A DNA stretch of 53,032 nucleotides from an uncultured Verrucomicrobiota bacterium (GTDB lineage: Bacteria > Verrucomicrobiota > Kiritimatiellia > CAJWTS01), in assembly GCA_913047795.1 (NCBI GenBank), contig CAJWTS010000019.1, forward strand, positions 1 through 53,032. The letters run 5' to 3'. The position numbers and the translations under genes are program-made. Positions 17,583 through 25,905 of the stretch are shown piece after piece (positions within the stretch are counted from its first letter, which is position 1; each line of letters begins with the position of its first letter). The notes under the pieces are model-generated. The model was not told the origin of the DNA. It ran no database searches and worked only from the letters and a program-made list of their open reading frames with translations.

Positions 17583-18779
17583 ATGAAGGTGGTCATTACA
17601 GGCATGGGAGCCGTCACGCCGATCGGTACAGGCGTCGCGCCGTACTGGGAGAACCTCTGTGCCGGCACGAGCGGGATTCGGCCCATCACCGGATTCGACA
17701 CCGAGGATTTCGCTTTCAGGCGCGCGGGCGAAATTTCCGATTGGAACTCGACGGCCGACCTGGCGGACAGTGACCGTGCCACGCAGTTGATGATGACAGC
17801 CGCGCGGGAAGCGTGGAACGACGCCGCGTGGACGCCCAACACGATCGATTCCAGGCGCGCGGGCATCGTTCTCGCAACCAACTTCGGCGGCGTCCTATCC
17901 GGCACACGAATCCTCGCCGATGGTCTCTCCGGCATCGCGGCCTGCGACGCGGATGTCGCCGAATACAATTTTCAATCCTGCGCCGATCGCGCCGCATCCA
18001 CCTGGTCCCTGTACGGTCCGCGCGTCACGCTTTCGTTGTCCTGCAGTTCCGGAACCGCAGCGTTGGGCTGCGGCGCGAGCTTGATTCGGTCCGGCCGCGT
18101 GGACGCAGTCCTGACCGGCGGATTCGACGCGCTCTCGCCGTTCTGCTGGAGCGGACTGGGCGCCCTGCGCACGATGACCCATGACGAGTTACGCCCGTTC
18201 GACGAACGCCGCGATGGCACGATTTTTAGCGAAGGCGCCGGCGCACTTGTTGTCGAAAGACTCGAACATGCGCGCGCACGCGGAGCAACCATCTACGCGG
18301 AGATCTGTGGTTACGGCCTGAACAACAACGCGTATCACCTGACGGCCCCGTCGAAAGACAGCGCGGGCACGACCGGGGTCGTCAACATGGCGCTGCGCGA
18401 TGCCGGGATGGAACCGCGATCAATCGACCACATCAATGCGCATGGTACGGGGACGCAACACAATGATCGGTCCGAATGTGCGACCATCCACCAGGTCTTC
18501 GGCGAACGCGGGCGCACCATTCCCGTCACAGCCAACAAATCCATACTGGGCCACACCATGGGAGCCGCCGGAAGCCTTGAGGCAATCGCATCGGTGCTGA
18601 CCCTACGCGACACGATCATCCCGCCCACTATCAATCTTGAGCAGCAGGACTCCGCATGCGATATCGCGGTCGTGACCGCACCAACATCGTCGGTCCCCGT
18701 CACCAGCGTGCTTTCGATCTCCGCCGGAATCGGCGGCACGAACGCCGCCATCGTTCTACGCGGGAAACCGGCCGCATGA
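17583..18779 (+). CDS. Beta-ketoacyl-ACP synthase (FabF-like, KS-alpha)
   Basis: 398 residues with the full condensing-enzyme set. Nucleophile Cys154 lies in LSLSCSSGTAALG, His287 in NAHGTGTQHND, and Lys319 and His324 in NKSILGHTMGAAG. The C-terminal GFGGTNA motif appears as GIGGTNA. The enzyme should perform decarboxylative condensation of an acyl unit with malonyl-ACP. Its stop codon overlaps the start of the next gene (ATGA), which encodes a second KS without a nucleophile. That arrangement matches the KS-alpha/KS-beta pairs of type II polyketide and aryl-polyene systems. I infer that the two form a heterodimer. Confidence 0.92.
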   Translation: MKVVITGMGAVTPIGTGVAPYWENLCAGTSGIRPITGFDTEDFAFRRAGEISDWNSTADLADSDRATQLMMTAAREAWNDAAWTPNTIDSRRAGIVLATNFGGVLSGTRILADGLSGIAACDADVAEYNFQSCADRAASTWSLYGPRVTLSLSCSSGTAALGCGASLIRSGRVDAVLTGGFDALSPFCWSGLGALRTMTHDELRPFDERRDGTIFSEGAGALVVERLEHARARGATIYAEICGYGLNNNAYHLTAPSKDSAGTTGVVNMALRDAGMEPRSIDHINAHGTGTQHNDRSECATIHQVFGERGRTIPVTANKSILGHTMGAAGSLEAIASVLTLRDTIIPPTINLEQQDSACDIAVVTAPTSSVPVTSVLSISAGIGGTNAAIVLRGKPAA

Positions 18780-19969
18780 GTGTTCGCGTCGTCATCACGG
18801 GCATCGGCCCGGTCTGTGCACTCGGCCTCGGCCGGCAAGCCTTCGCGGACGGCTTGCGCGCGGCCGCAAGCGGCATTCGTGAATTGACGCTTTTCGATGC
18901 CGAACCTTTCGGATCGATCCTGGGTGCGGAGGTTCCCGATTTCGACGTGAACGACTACCTCTCCGGCAATAAGGCCTACCTTGATCGCTCGTCGGAGTTG
19001 GCTCTCGCCGCCATGCGCCTCGCGCTTGACGACGCCGGCATCGACGACAAGACAACCGCGACGGCCGGACTGGCGCTCGGCACCGCCTTCGGCAGTATCG
19101 ATACGATGACGCTCTTCTACGAAGACGTCCTTGAAAAGGGTCCACGCTACGCCAAGCCTATCCTGTTTCCACACACCTATTCCAACACGGCGATCAGCTT
19201 GATCGCTATCGAACACGACATGCAGGGCTACCATGCTAACTTTTCGTCGGGTGGCATCTCTTCGGATCTGGCTCTGCTGGACGCGGTCGACCAGGTGCGC
19301 CACGGGCGCTGCGACGTGGTCTTCGCCGGCGGCGTCGAAGCGCTTAGTGAGACCCTGTTCAACGCATGCGCGTTGCGCGGATGGCTGTCGCCGGGACCGA
19401 CCGGCGGCGATGAACATTGCGCCCCCTTCGACGCGACGCGCAACGGATTCGTGCTTGGCGAAGGCGCCTGCATGCTCGTGCTGGAGAATGAGGAACATGC
19501 CCGCGCGCGCAAGGCAAACATCATCGCCGAGATCAGCGCCTGTGTCGCGGCTGGCGATCACGCGACGCCGGGGTCCGGCATCAGCCCCGCGCTCGCGGCG
19601 CTCATGGGTCCCGACACGTTACCCATCGACGCCGTGGTCGCGCACGCCAACGGCAGCGTCGACCTCGATGCATACGAGGCGGCCGGCATCGCGGCCGTGC
19701 CCGCGCTACGGGATACATCCGTCACGAGCATCAAACCGATCCTCGGCGAGACACTCGGTGCGGCGGGTATTTTTCAGGTCGCGGCCGCGGCCGTTTCAAT
19801 GCAAGATGCCCAGCTTGCGCCGATACGCGAGTTGCGTTCCCCGGTATCAGGCGATGTGAAATTTGTAACCGGGCGGGCCCGCGTGGGTCCACTCAATCGC
19901 ATCGCAACCGTTACGCTCGATGCCGGCGGAGGCGTTGCGACCACATTGCTAGAACGCGAAAGCGAGTGA
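18776..19969 (+). CDS. KS-like partner lacking the catalytic cysteine (KS-beta / chain-length-factor-like)
   Basis: 397 residues from ATG 18776, which overlaps the previous stop; an in-frame start at 18656 would run through the KS-alpha gene. The thiolase fold is kept (RVVITGIGPVCALG; FDATRNGFVLGEGACMLVLE). The nucleophile region, however, reads YHANFSSGGISSD, with no Cys; by ungapped alignment the Cys position is Gly. The first His remains (AHANGS), as does the Lys in SIKPILG. The second His is Glu (GETLGAAG instead of GHTxGAAG). The protein therefore cannot condense by the normal mechanism. Known KS-beta proteins similarly lack the Cys and dimerise with the active KS to shape chain length. 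It is annotated here by analogy and has no close named match that I recognise. Confidence 0.85.
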   Translation: MSVRVVITGIGPVCALGLGRQAFADGLRAAASGIRELTLFDAEPFGSILGAEVPDFDVNDYLSGNKAYLDRSSELALAAMRLALDDAGIDDKTTATAGLALGTAFGSIDTMTLFYEDVLEKGPRYAKPILFPHTYSNTAISLIAIEHDMQGYHANFSSGGISSDLALLDAVDQVRHGRCDVVFAGGVEALSETLFNACALRGWLSPGPTGGDEHCAPFDATRNGFVLGEGACMLVLENEEHARARKANIIAEISACVAAGDHATPGSGISPALAALMGPDTLPIDAVVAHANGSVDLDAYEAAGIAAVPALRDTSVTSIKPILGETLGAAGIFQVAAAAVSMQDAQLAPIRELRSPVSGDVKFVTGRARVGPLNRIATVTLDAGGGVATTLLERESE

Positions 19970-19979
19970 CCCAGTAGGT

Positions 19980-20945
19980 ATGACCAGGCAATCAAAACCA
20001 AGCCGCGGCGTCCGGGACTACCGGACCATGCTCGTGATCCGCCTCTTTGAGGAGAAGGTGGAGGACCTATTCACGCGTGGCCTGGTCAAGGGCACCGCCC
20101 ATCCCGCCATTGGGCAGGAAGCCATTGCGGTCGGCATTTGCTCCAAACTGCGCAAGGGGGACTACGTGACCAGCACGCATCGCGGCCACGGACACTTCAT
20201 CGCACAGGGCGGCGACCCCAATCGCATCATGGCCGAACTTTTTGGCAAAGAGACCGGATACTCGCGCGGCCGTGGTGGAAGCCAGGTCATGGCGGATTTC
20301 TCGATCGGATTTCTCGGTGCCAACGGTATCACCGGTGGCAGTATCGCCCTCGCCTCCGGCGCGGCCCTGGCATTGAAGAACAAGGCCAAGCGCGGCATCG
20401 TGGCCTGTTTTTTCGGGGACGGGGCTACGAACCAGGGCAGCTTTCACGAAGCATTAAACATGGCCGCCATCTGGTCGCTGCCCGTGGTCTATGTCTGCGA
20501 GAACAATATGTATGCGATGTCCATGCGTGCGACCGACTCGGTCTCGATCGAATCGCTGGCCACGCGCGCGGATGCGTATGGGTTTCCGGGGGTGTCGATC
20601 GACGGCAACGATCTGACCGCCGTTCAGGACGCGATGCACACCGCCTGCAAGCGCGCGCGCGCGGGTGACGGCCCGACCCTGCTGGAGTGTTGCACCTATC
20701 GCATGTCGGGACATTCGCGCGGTGACCAGCGCGCCTATCGTTCGCGGGCCGAAGAAACCGCCTGGAAAAAGCGCGATCCGATTCGCGCCACCCGCAAGCA
20801 ATTGATTGCCGACGGCGAGTTGACCGCGGAGCAGGATCGTGAAATCCGCCGTGAAGTCCGGGCCGCGGTCAGCACCGCCATCACCTTCGCGAAACGCAGT
20901 CCCGAGCCGGATCCGGCGACCCTCAACGATGGGGTTTTCGCGTGA
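19980..20945 (+). CDS. 2-oxo acid dehydrogenase-type E1 component, alpha subunit
   Basis: 321 residues, the usual length for the alpha subunit of heterotetrameric E1 (PdhA/BkdA/AcoA type). The thiamine diphosphate motif runs from GDGATNQG (residues 146-153) to NN (175-176). The phosphorylation-loop-like RMSGHSRGDQRAYR segment is present, and HPAIGQEA near residue 41 is as in PdhA/AcoA. Together with the next gene it would decarboxylate a 2-oxo acid and transfer the acyl group to a lipoyl arm. Which 2-oxo acid is used cannot be told from motifs. The gene ends with a GTGA overlap with the beta-subunit gene, so the pair is co-translated. An acetoin dehydrogenase assignment is possible by sequence, but the KS/ACP neighbours argue for an anabolic use. 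Confidence 0.92.
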   Translation: MTRQSKPSRGVRDYRTMLVIRLFEEKVEDLFTRGLVKGTAHPAIGQEAIAVGICSKLRKGDYVTSTHRGHGHFIAQGGDPNRIMAELFGKETGYSRGRGGSQVMADFSIGFLGANGITGGSIALASGAALALKNKAKRGIVACFFGDGATNQGSFHEALNMAAIWSLPVVYVCENNMYAMSMRATDSVSIESLATRADAYGFPGVSIDGNDLTAVQDAMHTACKRARAGDGPTLLECCTYRMSGHSRGDQRAYRSRAEETAWKKRDPIRATRKQLIADGELTAEQDREIRREVRAAVSTAITFAKRSPEPDPATLNDGVFA

Positions 20946-21925
20946 GAGAGATCAGCTACAGCGATGCGCTCCGCGAGGCCCTCCAGGAGGAAATGAGCCG
21001 CGACAGCGAGGTACTGCTGATCGGCGAGGATATCGGTACCTACGGTGGCGCTTTTGGGGTGACGCGCGGTCTGCTCGATCGATTTGGACCGGACCGTGTC
21101 GTCGAAACCCCCATTTCGGAAGGCGGATTCGTCGGCATGGCTGTCGGCGCCAGCCTGCTCGGCGCGCGCCCGGTCGTCGAGATCATGTTCATGGATTTCA
21201 TGACACTCGTGGTCGATCCACTGGTCAACCAGGCGGCCAAGCTGCACTACGTCTACGGCGAACAGGCAGCCTGCCCGCTCGTCGTGCGCACGCCATCGGG
21301 CGGCGGTCGCAGCTACGGCCCCACCCACTCGCAGGTCTTCGAAGCCTGGTTCGCTCACACACCGGGCCTGAAGGTCGTGGCACCGTCGACCCCCGCCGAC
21401 GCCAAGGGTCTGATGAAGGCCGCCATCCGGGATAACAACCCGGTTCTTTTCGTGGAACACAAGATGCTCTATCCGACGCGCGGTCCCGTGCCTGGTCGCG
21501 GGAGCCGACCGATCCCGATCGGTAAGGCGCGCATCGCGCGCCGTGGCACCGACGTCACAATCATCGCCTGGTCATGGTTGGCCCTGGAAGCCGAAGCCGC
21601 AGCAGATGCACTGGCGGTTGACGGCATCGATGCCGAAGTCATCGACATGCGAACCTTGAGCCCGCTCGACATGGAAACCGTCATCGAATCGGTGCAACGC
21701 ACGGGTCGCCTGGTCATCGCGGACGAGGCTCCCCGCTCGGGCGGTGTCAGCGCCGATATCGGCGTGCGCGTCTTCGAACAAGTCTTTGACTATCTCGACG
21801 GTCCGATACGACGCGTGACCACGCCCGATGTGCCGGTCCCGGCCAGCCCCGTCCTGGAACAGGCCGCCCTGCCCAATCGTGAACGAATCGCCGCCGCCGC
21901 CGCGGAACTATGTGGCGCGTATTAG
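20942..21925 (+). CDS. 2-oxo acid dehydrogenase-type E1 component, beta subunit
   Basis: 327 residues, GTG start overlapping the alpha-subunit stop. Family blocks are clear: LIGEDIGTYGGAFGVTRGL, TPISEGGFVGMAVGASL, FMDFMTLVVDPLVNQAAK, RTPSGGGRSYGPTHSQ and VFVEHKMLYPTRGPVP-like text near residue 170. The C-terminal transketolase domain has VIDMRTLSPLDMETV and TPDVPVP. It completes the ThDP active site of E1. No E3 (lipoamide dehydrogenase) and no full E2 gene are found near it. Reoxidation of the mini-E2 lipoyl group would therefore depend on an E3 encoded elsewhere. Confidence 0.92.
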   Translation: MREISYSDALREALQEEMSRDSEVLLIGEDIGTYGGAFGVTRGLLDRFGPDRVVETPISEGGFVGMAVGASLLGARPVVEIMFMDFMTLVVDPLVNQAAKLHYVYGEQAACPLVVRTPSGGGRSYGPTHSQVFEAWFAHTPGLKVVAPSTPADAKGLMKAAIRDNNPVLFVEHKMLYPTRGPVPGRGSRPIPIGKARIARRGTDVTIIAWSWLALEAEAAADALAVDGIDAEVIDMRTLSPLDMETVIESVQRTGRLVIADEAPRSGGVSADIGVRVFEQVFDYLDGPIRRVTTPDVPVPASPVLEQAALPNRERIAAAAAELCGAY

Positions 21926-21944
21926 CGAGGTGCCGCGCGCAGAC

Positions 21945-22805
21945 ATGTCGGATCTCATCTCCATCGTCACGTTGACCCACAACAAAGTCGACGTCACGCG
22001 CCGTTGCCTGCCGACCCTCCTGCGCAGTCATCATCGCCCCCTCGAGTTGATCGTGGTCGACAACGGTTCCAACGATGGTACGCGAGAGTGGCTGCAGGAG
22101 TTTGCGGCCGACGCAACCGCGGCAGATGTGGAGCTGCGCGTCGTATTGAACGAGGGCAACATTGGCTGTTCCACGGCCCGCAATCAAGGTGCCGCTGCCG
22201 CGCGCGGGAAGAACCTGGTCTACATCGATAACGATGTCGCCCTGCGCAACCGGAACTGGCTTGCGATTCTCGCGGCGGACCTGGTCGACGATATCGCCAT
22301 TGTCGGGCCCAGGATTGTCTACCCCATCGAACCGTATCGTATCCAATGCGCCGGCGTGGGCATCTCGCGCACGGGACGCGTGCAATTTCGCGGGCGCGGC
22401 GAGCCGCGCAACGACCCTCGCTTCGATAGCGCCCGGGATGTGCAGTGCCTGATCAGTGCCTGCTGGATGATGAAGGGGGATGTCCTGCGCGATGTGGGCG
22501 GATTTGACGAGGCTTTCAATCCTGTAGAGTACGAGGACTTCGACCTATGCTACCGTATCCGGTCGGCAGGCCACCGGATACGATACCAGCCCGCGGCGGA
22601 GATGTATCACTTCGAGAGCGTGACGACCGGCGGAACACCCTCGTTGCCCAATCGTTACCTGATCATTAAGCACGGGTTGCTCTTCAAAGAGCGCTGGAAA
22701 CACATGTTTGAACAAGAAGATGGACCACCGGACGCGACGACGCGCTGGAAGAAAATACCTGCGGTGTCGATCGATGCCGTGGCCGATCTGCCCGACATCG
22801 AATAA
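21945..22805 (+). CDS. Family 2 glycosyltransferase
   Basis: 286 residues from ATG 21945; the frame is open further upstream, but that part lies inside the E1 beta gene. The GT-A fold is clear: ISIVTLTHNKVDVTRRCLPT, IVVDNGSNDGTREWL, GCSTARNQGA, and the DxD-like metal site VYIDNDVALR. The acceptor region GGFDEAFNPVEYEDFDLCYR is typical of rhamnosyl- or GlcNAc-transferase-like GT2 enzymes. It has no membrane segments, so it works on the cytoplasmic face. It sits between E1 beta and the ACP gene, which suggests that the acyl product is joined to a sugar chain or to a lipid-linked glycan. The donor sugar is unknown. Confidence 0.88.
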   Translation: MSDLISIVTLTHNKVDVTRRCLPTLLRSHHRPLELIVVDNGSNDGTREWLQEFAADATAADVELRVVLNEGNIGCSTARNQGAAAARGKNLVYIDNDVALRNRNWLAILAADLVDDIAIVGPRIVYPIEPYRIQCAGVGISRTGRVQFRGRGEPRNDPRFDSARDVQCLISACWMMKGDVLRDVGGFDEAFNPVEYEDFDLCYRIRSAGHRIRYQPAAEMYHFESVTTGGTPSLPNRYLIIKHGLLFKERWKHMFEQEDGPPDATTRWKKIPAVSIDAVADLPDIE

Positions 22806-22815
22806 GGAACTGGCC

Positions 22816-23073
22816 ATGACAGAACGAATCGAAGACCGACTGAAGCGAATGATTGTCGAACGCCTCTTCATGAGCCTTTCGCCCGATGAACTCGATGAAG
22901 AGAAATCGCTGCTCGACGAATACGGCGTGGACTCCGTCAGCCTGCTCGAACTGGTGGTCGGCATTGAGGAGGAGTTCCGCATCGCGGTTGGCGATGATGA
23001 CTTCGACGTCGACAACTTTGAAACCGTAGCGAAATTGGCGAATTTCGTGCGGCTACGCCTGGCTGGAGACTGA
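22816..23073 (+). CDS. Acyl carrier protein
   Basis: 85 residues with AAGGAAC upstream of the ATG. It is acidic and helical, with the phosphopantetheine site Ser40 in YGVDSVSLLELV. That is a DSV/DSL-type carrier motif, with helix 1 (RLKRMIVERLFM) and helix 3 (NFETVAKLANFV) in the expected places. It is the only carrier gene in the block and so the likely carrier for the KS pair and the FabG-like reductase. Its closest context analogue is the ACP found next to hydrolase genes in exosortase-A-type polysaccharide loci. That comparison is recalled from family knowledge and has not been computed. Confidence 0.92.
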   Translation: MTERIEDRLKRMIVERLFMSLSPDELDEEKSLLDEYGVDSVSLLELVVGIEEEFRIAVGDDDFDVDNFETVAKLANFVRLRLAGD

Positions 23074-23127
23074 GTCCGTGACCCCCTGCCCCGCCGCGAA
23101 TGCGATGTCATCACCCGCGAGGCGTTC

Positions 23128-23952
23128 ATGCTGAGCCCGACTGAACAGGCAATCGATATTCCCGTGGACGATTGCCGGCTTGCCGGCATGCTGTATGAAC
23201 CGGCGACAGCGGTGCTGGGCGGCCTCGTCTTCTGTAATCCGATCTTCGAGGAACGCAAGGCTGCCCATCGCGTCCTGGTAGAAGCCGCGCGATCCCTGGC
23301 ACGGGCCGGTTTCCGCGTCCTGCGCTTCGACTATCGCGGCTGTGGCGACAGCCCCGGCGCGTTCGACGCATACGGTCCGGCGACCTGGCTGCAAGATATC
23401 GCGGCCGCGCTCGCCGAGCTGCGAAAACACGGGCCGGATACGCCCCTGGGATTGCTCGGGTTGCGTGTCGGTGCTGCGATGGCCCTGCATGCCTCCGCGG
23501 TCGAAGCGGGCATTGAGCTGACTGTGCTCTGGGAACCCGTTCTCGATGGACAGCAATATATCGAACAAGAGCTGCGCCGCAAAATGGTGCGCGAGATGGT
23601 CATGCGCAAGGGCGATCGATCCTCGCGCGACGAACTCATCGCCGGCTTACGTGGCGGCGCGTCCTTCGACTACGAGGGTTACCCAATTGCACCGCATCTG
23701 TACGAGGAGCTGGGCTCACTCAACCCTAAGACGGCAGGCACGGGCCGACACCTGGTCGTCAACATCTCGCATCGCAAAGAGCCGTCGGAGCCACTGGCGG
23801 ATTGGGTGGTTGAACTCAACGGGTGTGGACATGATGCCGTCGTCCACACGGTGCAGCACCCGCCCTTCTGGAACCTGGTCGGAATGAGCGATTGCTCGGA
23901 ACTGATCGAACGAACCACGAACTGGATCACGGACCGATGGAAGAACCGGTAA
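23128..23952 (+). CDS. Alpha/beta hydrolase-fold protein with Arg at the nucleophile position (exosortase-A hydrolase 2-like)
   Basis: 274 residues with GAGG before the ATG. The fold signs are GGLVFCNPIFEERKAAHRVL (oxyanion region), LRFDYRGCGDSPG, and a C-terminal His region (NGCGHDAVV; VQHPPFW). The nucleophile elbow, where GxSxG is expected, reads LLGLRVGAAMAL, so Arg113 replaces Ser. As I recall the family, exosortase-A-associated hydrolase 2 proteins also have a GLRLGA-type elbow, which makes that the best relation. The role is unknown: it may bind acyl groups or partner the next gene product rather than hydrolyse. The end overlaps the next start by 16 bases. Confidence 0.78.
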   Translation: MLSPTEQAIDIPVDDCRLAGMLYEPATAVLGGLVFCNPIFEERKAAHRVLVEAARSLARAGFRVLRFDYRGCGDSPGAFDAYGPATWLQDIAAALAELRKHGPDTPLGLLGLRVGAAMALHASAVEAGIELTVLWEPVLDGQQYIEQELRRKMVREMVMRKGDRSSRDELIAGLRGGASFDYEGYPIAPHLYEELGSLNPKTAGTGRHLVVNISHRKEPSEPLADWVVELNGCGHDAVVHTVQHPPFWNLVGMSDCSELIERTTNWITDRWKNR

Positions 23953-24752
23953 CATTCGAATCCGGCGGTGACGTACTGCGCGGCGTAAGGCATCGGCCGG
24001 ACAGCGGCGACGGTTCCGCGGCCGTCGTGTTTCTGCATGGCTGGTCCGGATGTCGCCTCGGTCCGCATCGCATGTTCGTCACCGCAGCACGGCGACTGGA
24101 GGCGCTGGGCATCGCTTCGCTACGCTTCGATTTCCGCGGGCGCGGTGACAGCGGCGGCGTGACGGCCGAAACATCCATCGCGTCGATGATCGAGGATGCG
24201 ACAGCAGCCGTTGCCTTCATGCAGAGCGAAGCAACCGCGATCATCCTGCTCGGCATCTGCTCGGGCGGCAAGGTCGCCGTGGGAACGGCATCGCGCGGCA
24301 TGGGTACCGTCGGCTTGATTCTCCTGTCAGCAGAAGCCATGGGCGAGATGCACGGAACCTATGACGGCACCCGTAAGTCTTTGGTGGCTCTGCGTGAATA
24401 TGCCGTCAAGTTGACCCGCCCGGAAACGTGGCGGCGACTGGCCACGGGCAAGGTGAATACCGGCATGGTCCGCAAGGCACTGACCGAACACGAGATGCCA
24501 TCGGCGGAGGAACTCGTCGACGAATCGAACATTCTGCGTGCGTTCCGGTCGTACACAGGATCGATTCTATCCATCTATGGCGCCGCGCATCCTGAAACCG
24601 TGCACGCTGCCGGGGCGTACCGTGACTTCTTCGACGCACACGACATCGATCACGAGATGCATGCCGTCGACGGCGCGAATCACAGTTTCTACGGACTCGA
24701 CTGGGAGCAACAGGTCCTGACCCGTATCGAGGCCTGGCTTCGCCGTCGGTAG
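23937..24752 (+). CDS. Alpha/beta hydrolase with Cys nucleophile (exosortase-A hydrolase 1-like)
   Basis: 271 residues from ATG 23937, inside the end of the preceding gene; an upstream in-frame start at 23892 would deepen the overlap. Fold blocks are AAVVFLHGWSGCRLGPHRMF, SLRFDFRGRGDSGG and, at the end, DGANHSFYG with the catalytic His. The nucleophile elbow is LLGICSGGKVA, giving Cys108 in GxCxG instead of Ser. Cys nucleophiles occur in dienelactone hydrolases and, as I recall, in exosortase-A-associated hydrolase 1 proteins. It may transfer or release acyl groups made by the KS/ACP set. It is translationally coupled to its partner, so the two probably act together. Confidence 0.8.
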   Translation: MEEPVTFESGGDVLRGVRHRPDSGDGSAAVVFLHGWSGCRLGPHRMFVTAARRLEALGIASLRFDFRGRGDSGGVTAETSIASMIEDATAAVAFMQSEATAIILLGICSGGKVAVGTASRGMGTVGLILLSAEAMGEMHGTYDGTRKSLVALREYAVKLTRPETWRRLATGKVNTGMVRKALTEHEMPSAEELVDESNILRAFRSYTGSILSIYGAAHPETVHAAGAYRDFFDAHDIDHEMHAVDGANHSFYGLDWEQQVLTRIEAWLRRR

Positions 24753-24771
24753 GCCGCATCGCGGAGTGGCA

Positions 24772-24805
24772 AGGTCCGTTTTGGGCTCCAGCGTTAGGTC
24801 CGTTT
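24772..24805. repeat. Pair of 10-bp direct repeats upstream of the WecG/TagA gene
   Basis: AGGTCCGTTT occurs at 24772-24781 and again at 24796-24805, 24 bases apart start to start. The pair lies in the 222-base gap between the hydrolase gene and the WecG/TagA gene. It could be a binding site for a regulator, but no function is shown. Confidence 0.5.
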
Positions 24806-24974
24806 AACAAGGCTATCTTCCTGTACAGACCCGCCCGAGCCTTTATATCCCGCCGGGGTACGAGACGCATGCGACAGGTTCAAACTCGTCGCAACCGGAC
24901 ACCCATGCTTGCAGAACCAGGCGGTGCTGCGTAAAAGGGAGTCTTGCGACGAGACACCATCGGGACTCCACGAG

Positions 24975-25748
24975 ATGATTGAAGACCACATCCTTGGCAT
25001 GAAGGTCAATCCATTGACCTATTCCCATGCCGCCGACCAGATCGAAAGGTGGCTGGCGGAGGGCGGCACACGCTTTGTGTCAATCTGTTCGGTGAACAAC
25101 GTTGTTACCGCACTTCGCGACACCAAACTCATGGAAATCGAGAACAGTGCCGATATGGTCACGACCGACGGCATGCCGCTGGTCTGGCACCTCAAGCGAA
25201 AGGGTCACCGTGATTGCTCGCGGGTCTACGGCCCGACACTCATGCTGCAGGTGCTGGAACGAGCCACGCAAAAGGATGTCCCGGTTTATTTCTACGGCTG
25301 CACGGTCGACGTGCTCCAAAAACTCCGTCGCAATCTCATCGAGAAGTTTCCGGGGCTGAAAATCGTCGGTATGTTCGCACCCCCCTTCCGGGAACTGACC
25401 GAGGAAGAAAACGCGGAACACGTGCAGGCGATCAACGATTCCGGCGCCCGCCTCGTCTTTGTCGGCATCTCGACCCCCAAGCAGGAATTCTGGATGCACA
25501 AGAACCGCCCGGTGCTCAAGAACTGCGTGATGCTGGGCGTAGGTGCCGCCTTCAACTTTCACGCCGGACTCGTTCGGCAGGCCCCGCCATTCATCCAGCG
25601 TATCGGAATGGAGTGGTTTTTCCGCCTCGTCATGGAGCCACGCCGTCTGTGGCGGCGCTACCTGTTCGGCAATACATACTTTCTCTACCGCCTTTTTCTC
25701 TCGCGCTTCGTGAACGTTGATCCGCCGACGTCCGCCGACATACCGTGA
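24975..25748 (+). CDS. WecG/TagA/CpsF-family glycosyltransferase
   Basis: 257 residues from ATG 24975; a TTG at 24909 would add 22 residues of poor composition. Family blocks are VSICSVNNVVTALRD, DMVTTDGMPLVWHLKRKG, RVYGPTLMLQVLE, VFVGISTPKQEFWMHKNRP and GVGAAFNFHAGLVRQAPPF near the end. Members (GT26) transfer ManNAc, ManNAcA, glucose or related sugars onto undecaprenyl-linked glycans at the inner-membrane face. It follows the acyl-assembly block by 222 bases and may be transcribed separately. Its presence supports a glycan or exopolysaccharide context for that block. The C-terminal RLWRRYLFGNTYFLYRLFLS is a membrane-associating helix typical of the family. Confidence 0.9.
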   Translation: MIEDHILGMKVNPLTYSHAADQIERWLAEGGTRFVSICSVNNVVTALRDTKLMEIENSADMVTTDGMPLVWHLKRKGHRDCSRVYGPTLMLQVLERATQKDVPVYFYGCTVDVLQKLRRNLIEKFPGLKIVGMFAPPFRELTEEENAEHVQAINDSGARLVFVGISTPKQEFWMHKNRPVLKNCVMLGVGAAFNFHAGLVRQAPPFIQRIGMEWFFRLVMEPRRLWRRYLFGNTYFLYRLFLSRFVNVDPPTSADIP

Positions 25749-25868
25749 GGGCCAGACTCATGCTGTTCTGCGCACTGATCGTGATGAACCACATTCGGCG
25801 TGAGTTGCCCTGGGTACCGGCGTGCGCTTGACCCCGGACTCGATCCGGCGTGCAACCGGCGGGATGCC

Positions 25869-25896
25869 TTGCGCGACCACAGATCCATGCTACAAT
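25869..25896 (+). promoter_or_regulatory. Candidate promoter with start codon almost at the transcription start
   Basis: TTGCGC (25869-25874), a 16-base spacer and TACAAT (25891-25896). The ATG of the thioredoxin-like gene is at 25906, nine bases beyond the -10 box, so the mRNA would have a very short or no leader. Confidence 0.5.
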
Positions 25897-25905
25897 GCTG
25901 ATCTC

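Noticed and set aside
18335..19561. A 408-codon open frame on the minus strand
   Set aside because: Antisense to both KS genes; no domain recognised.
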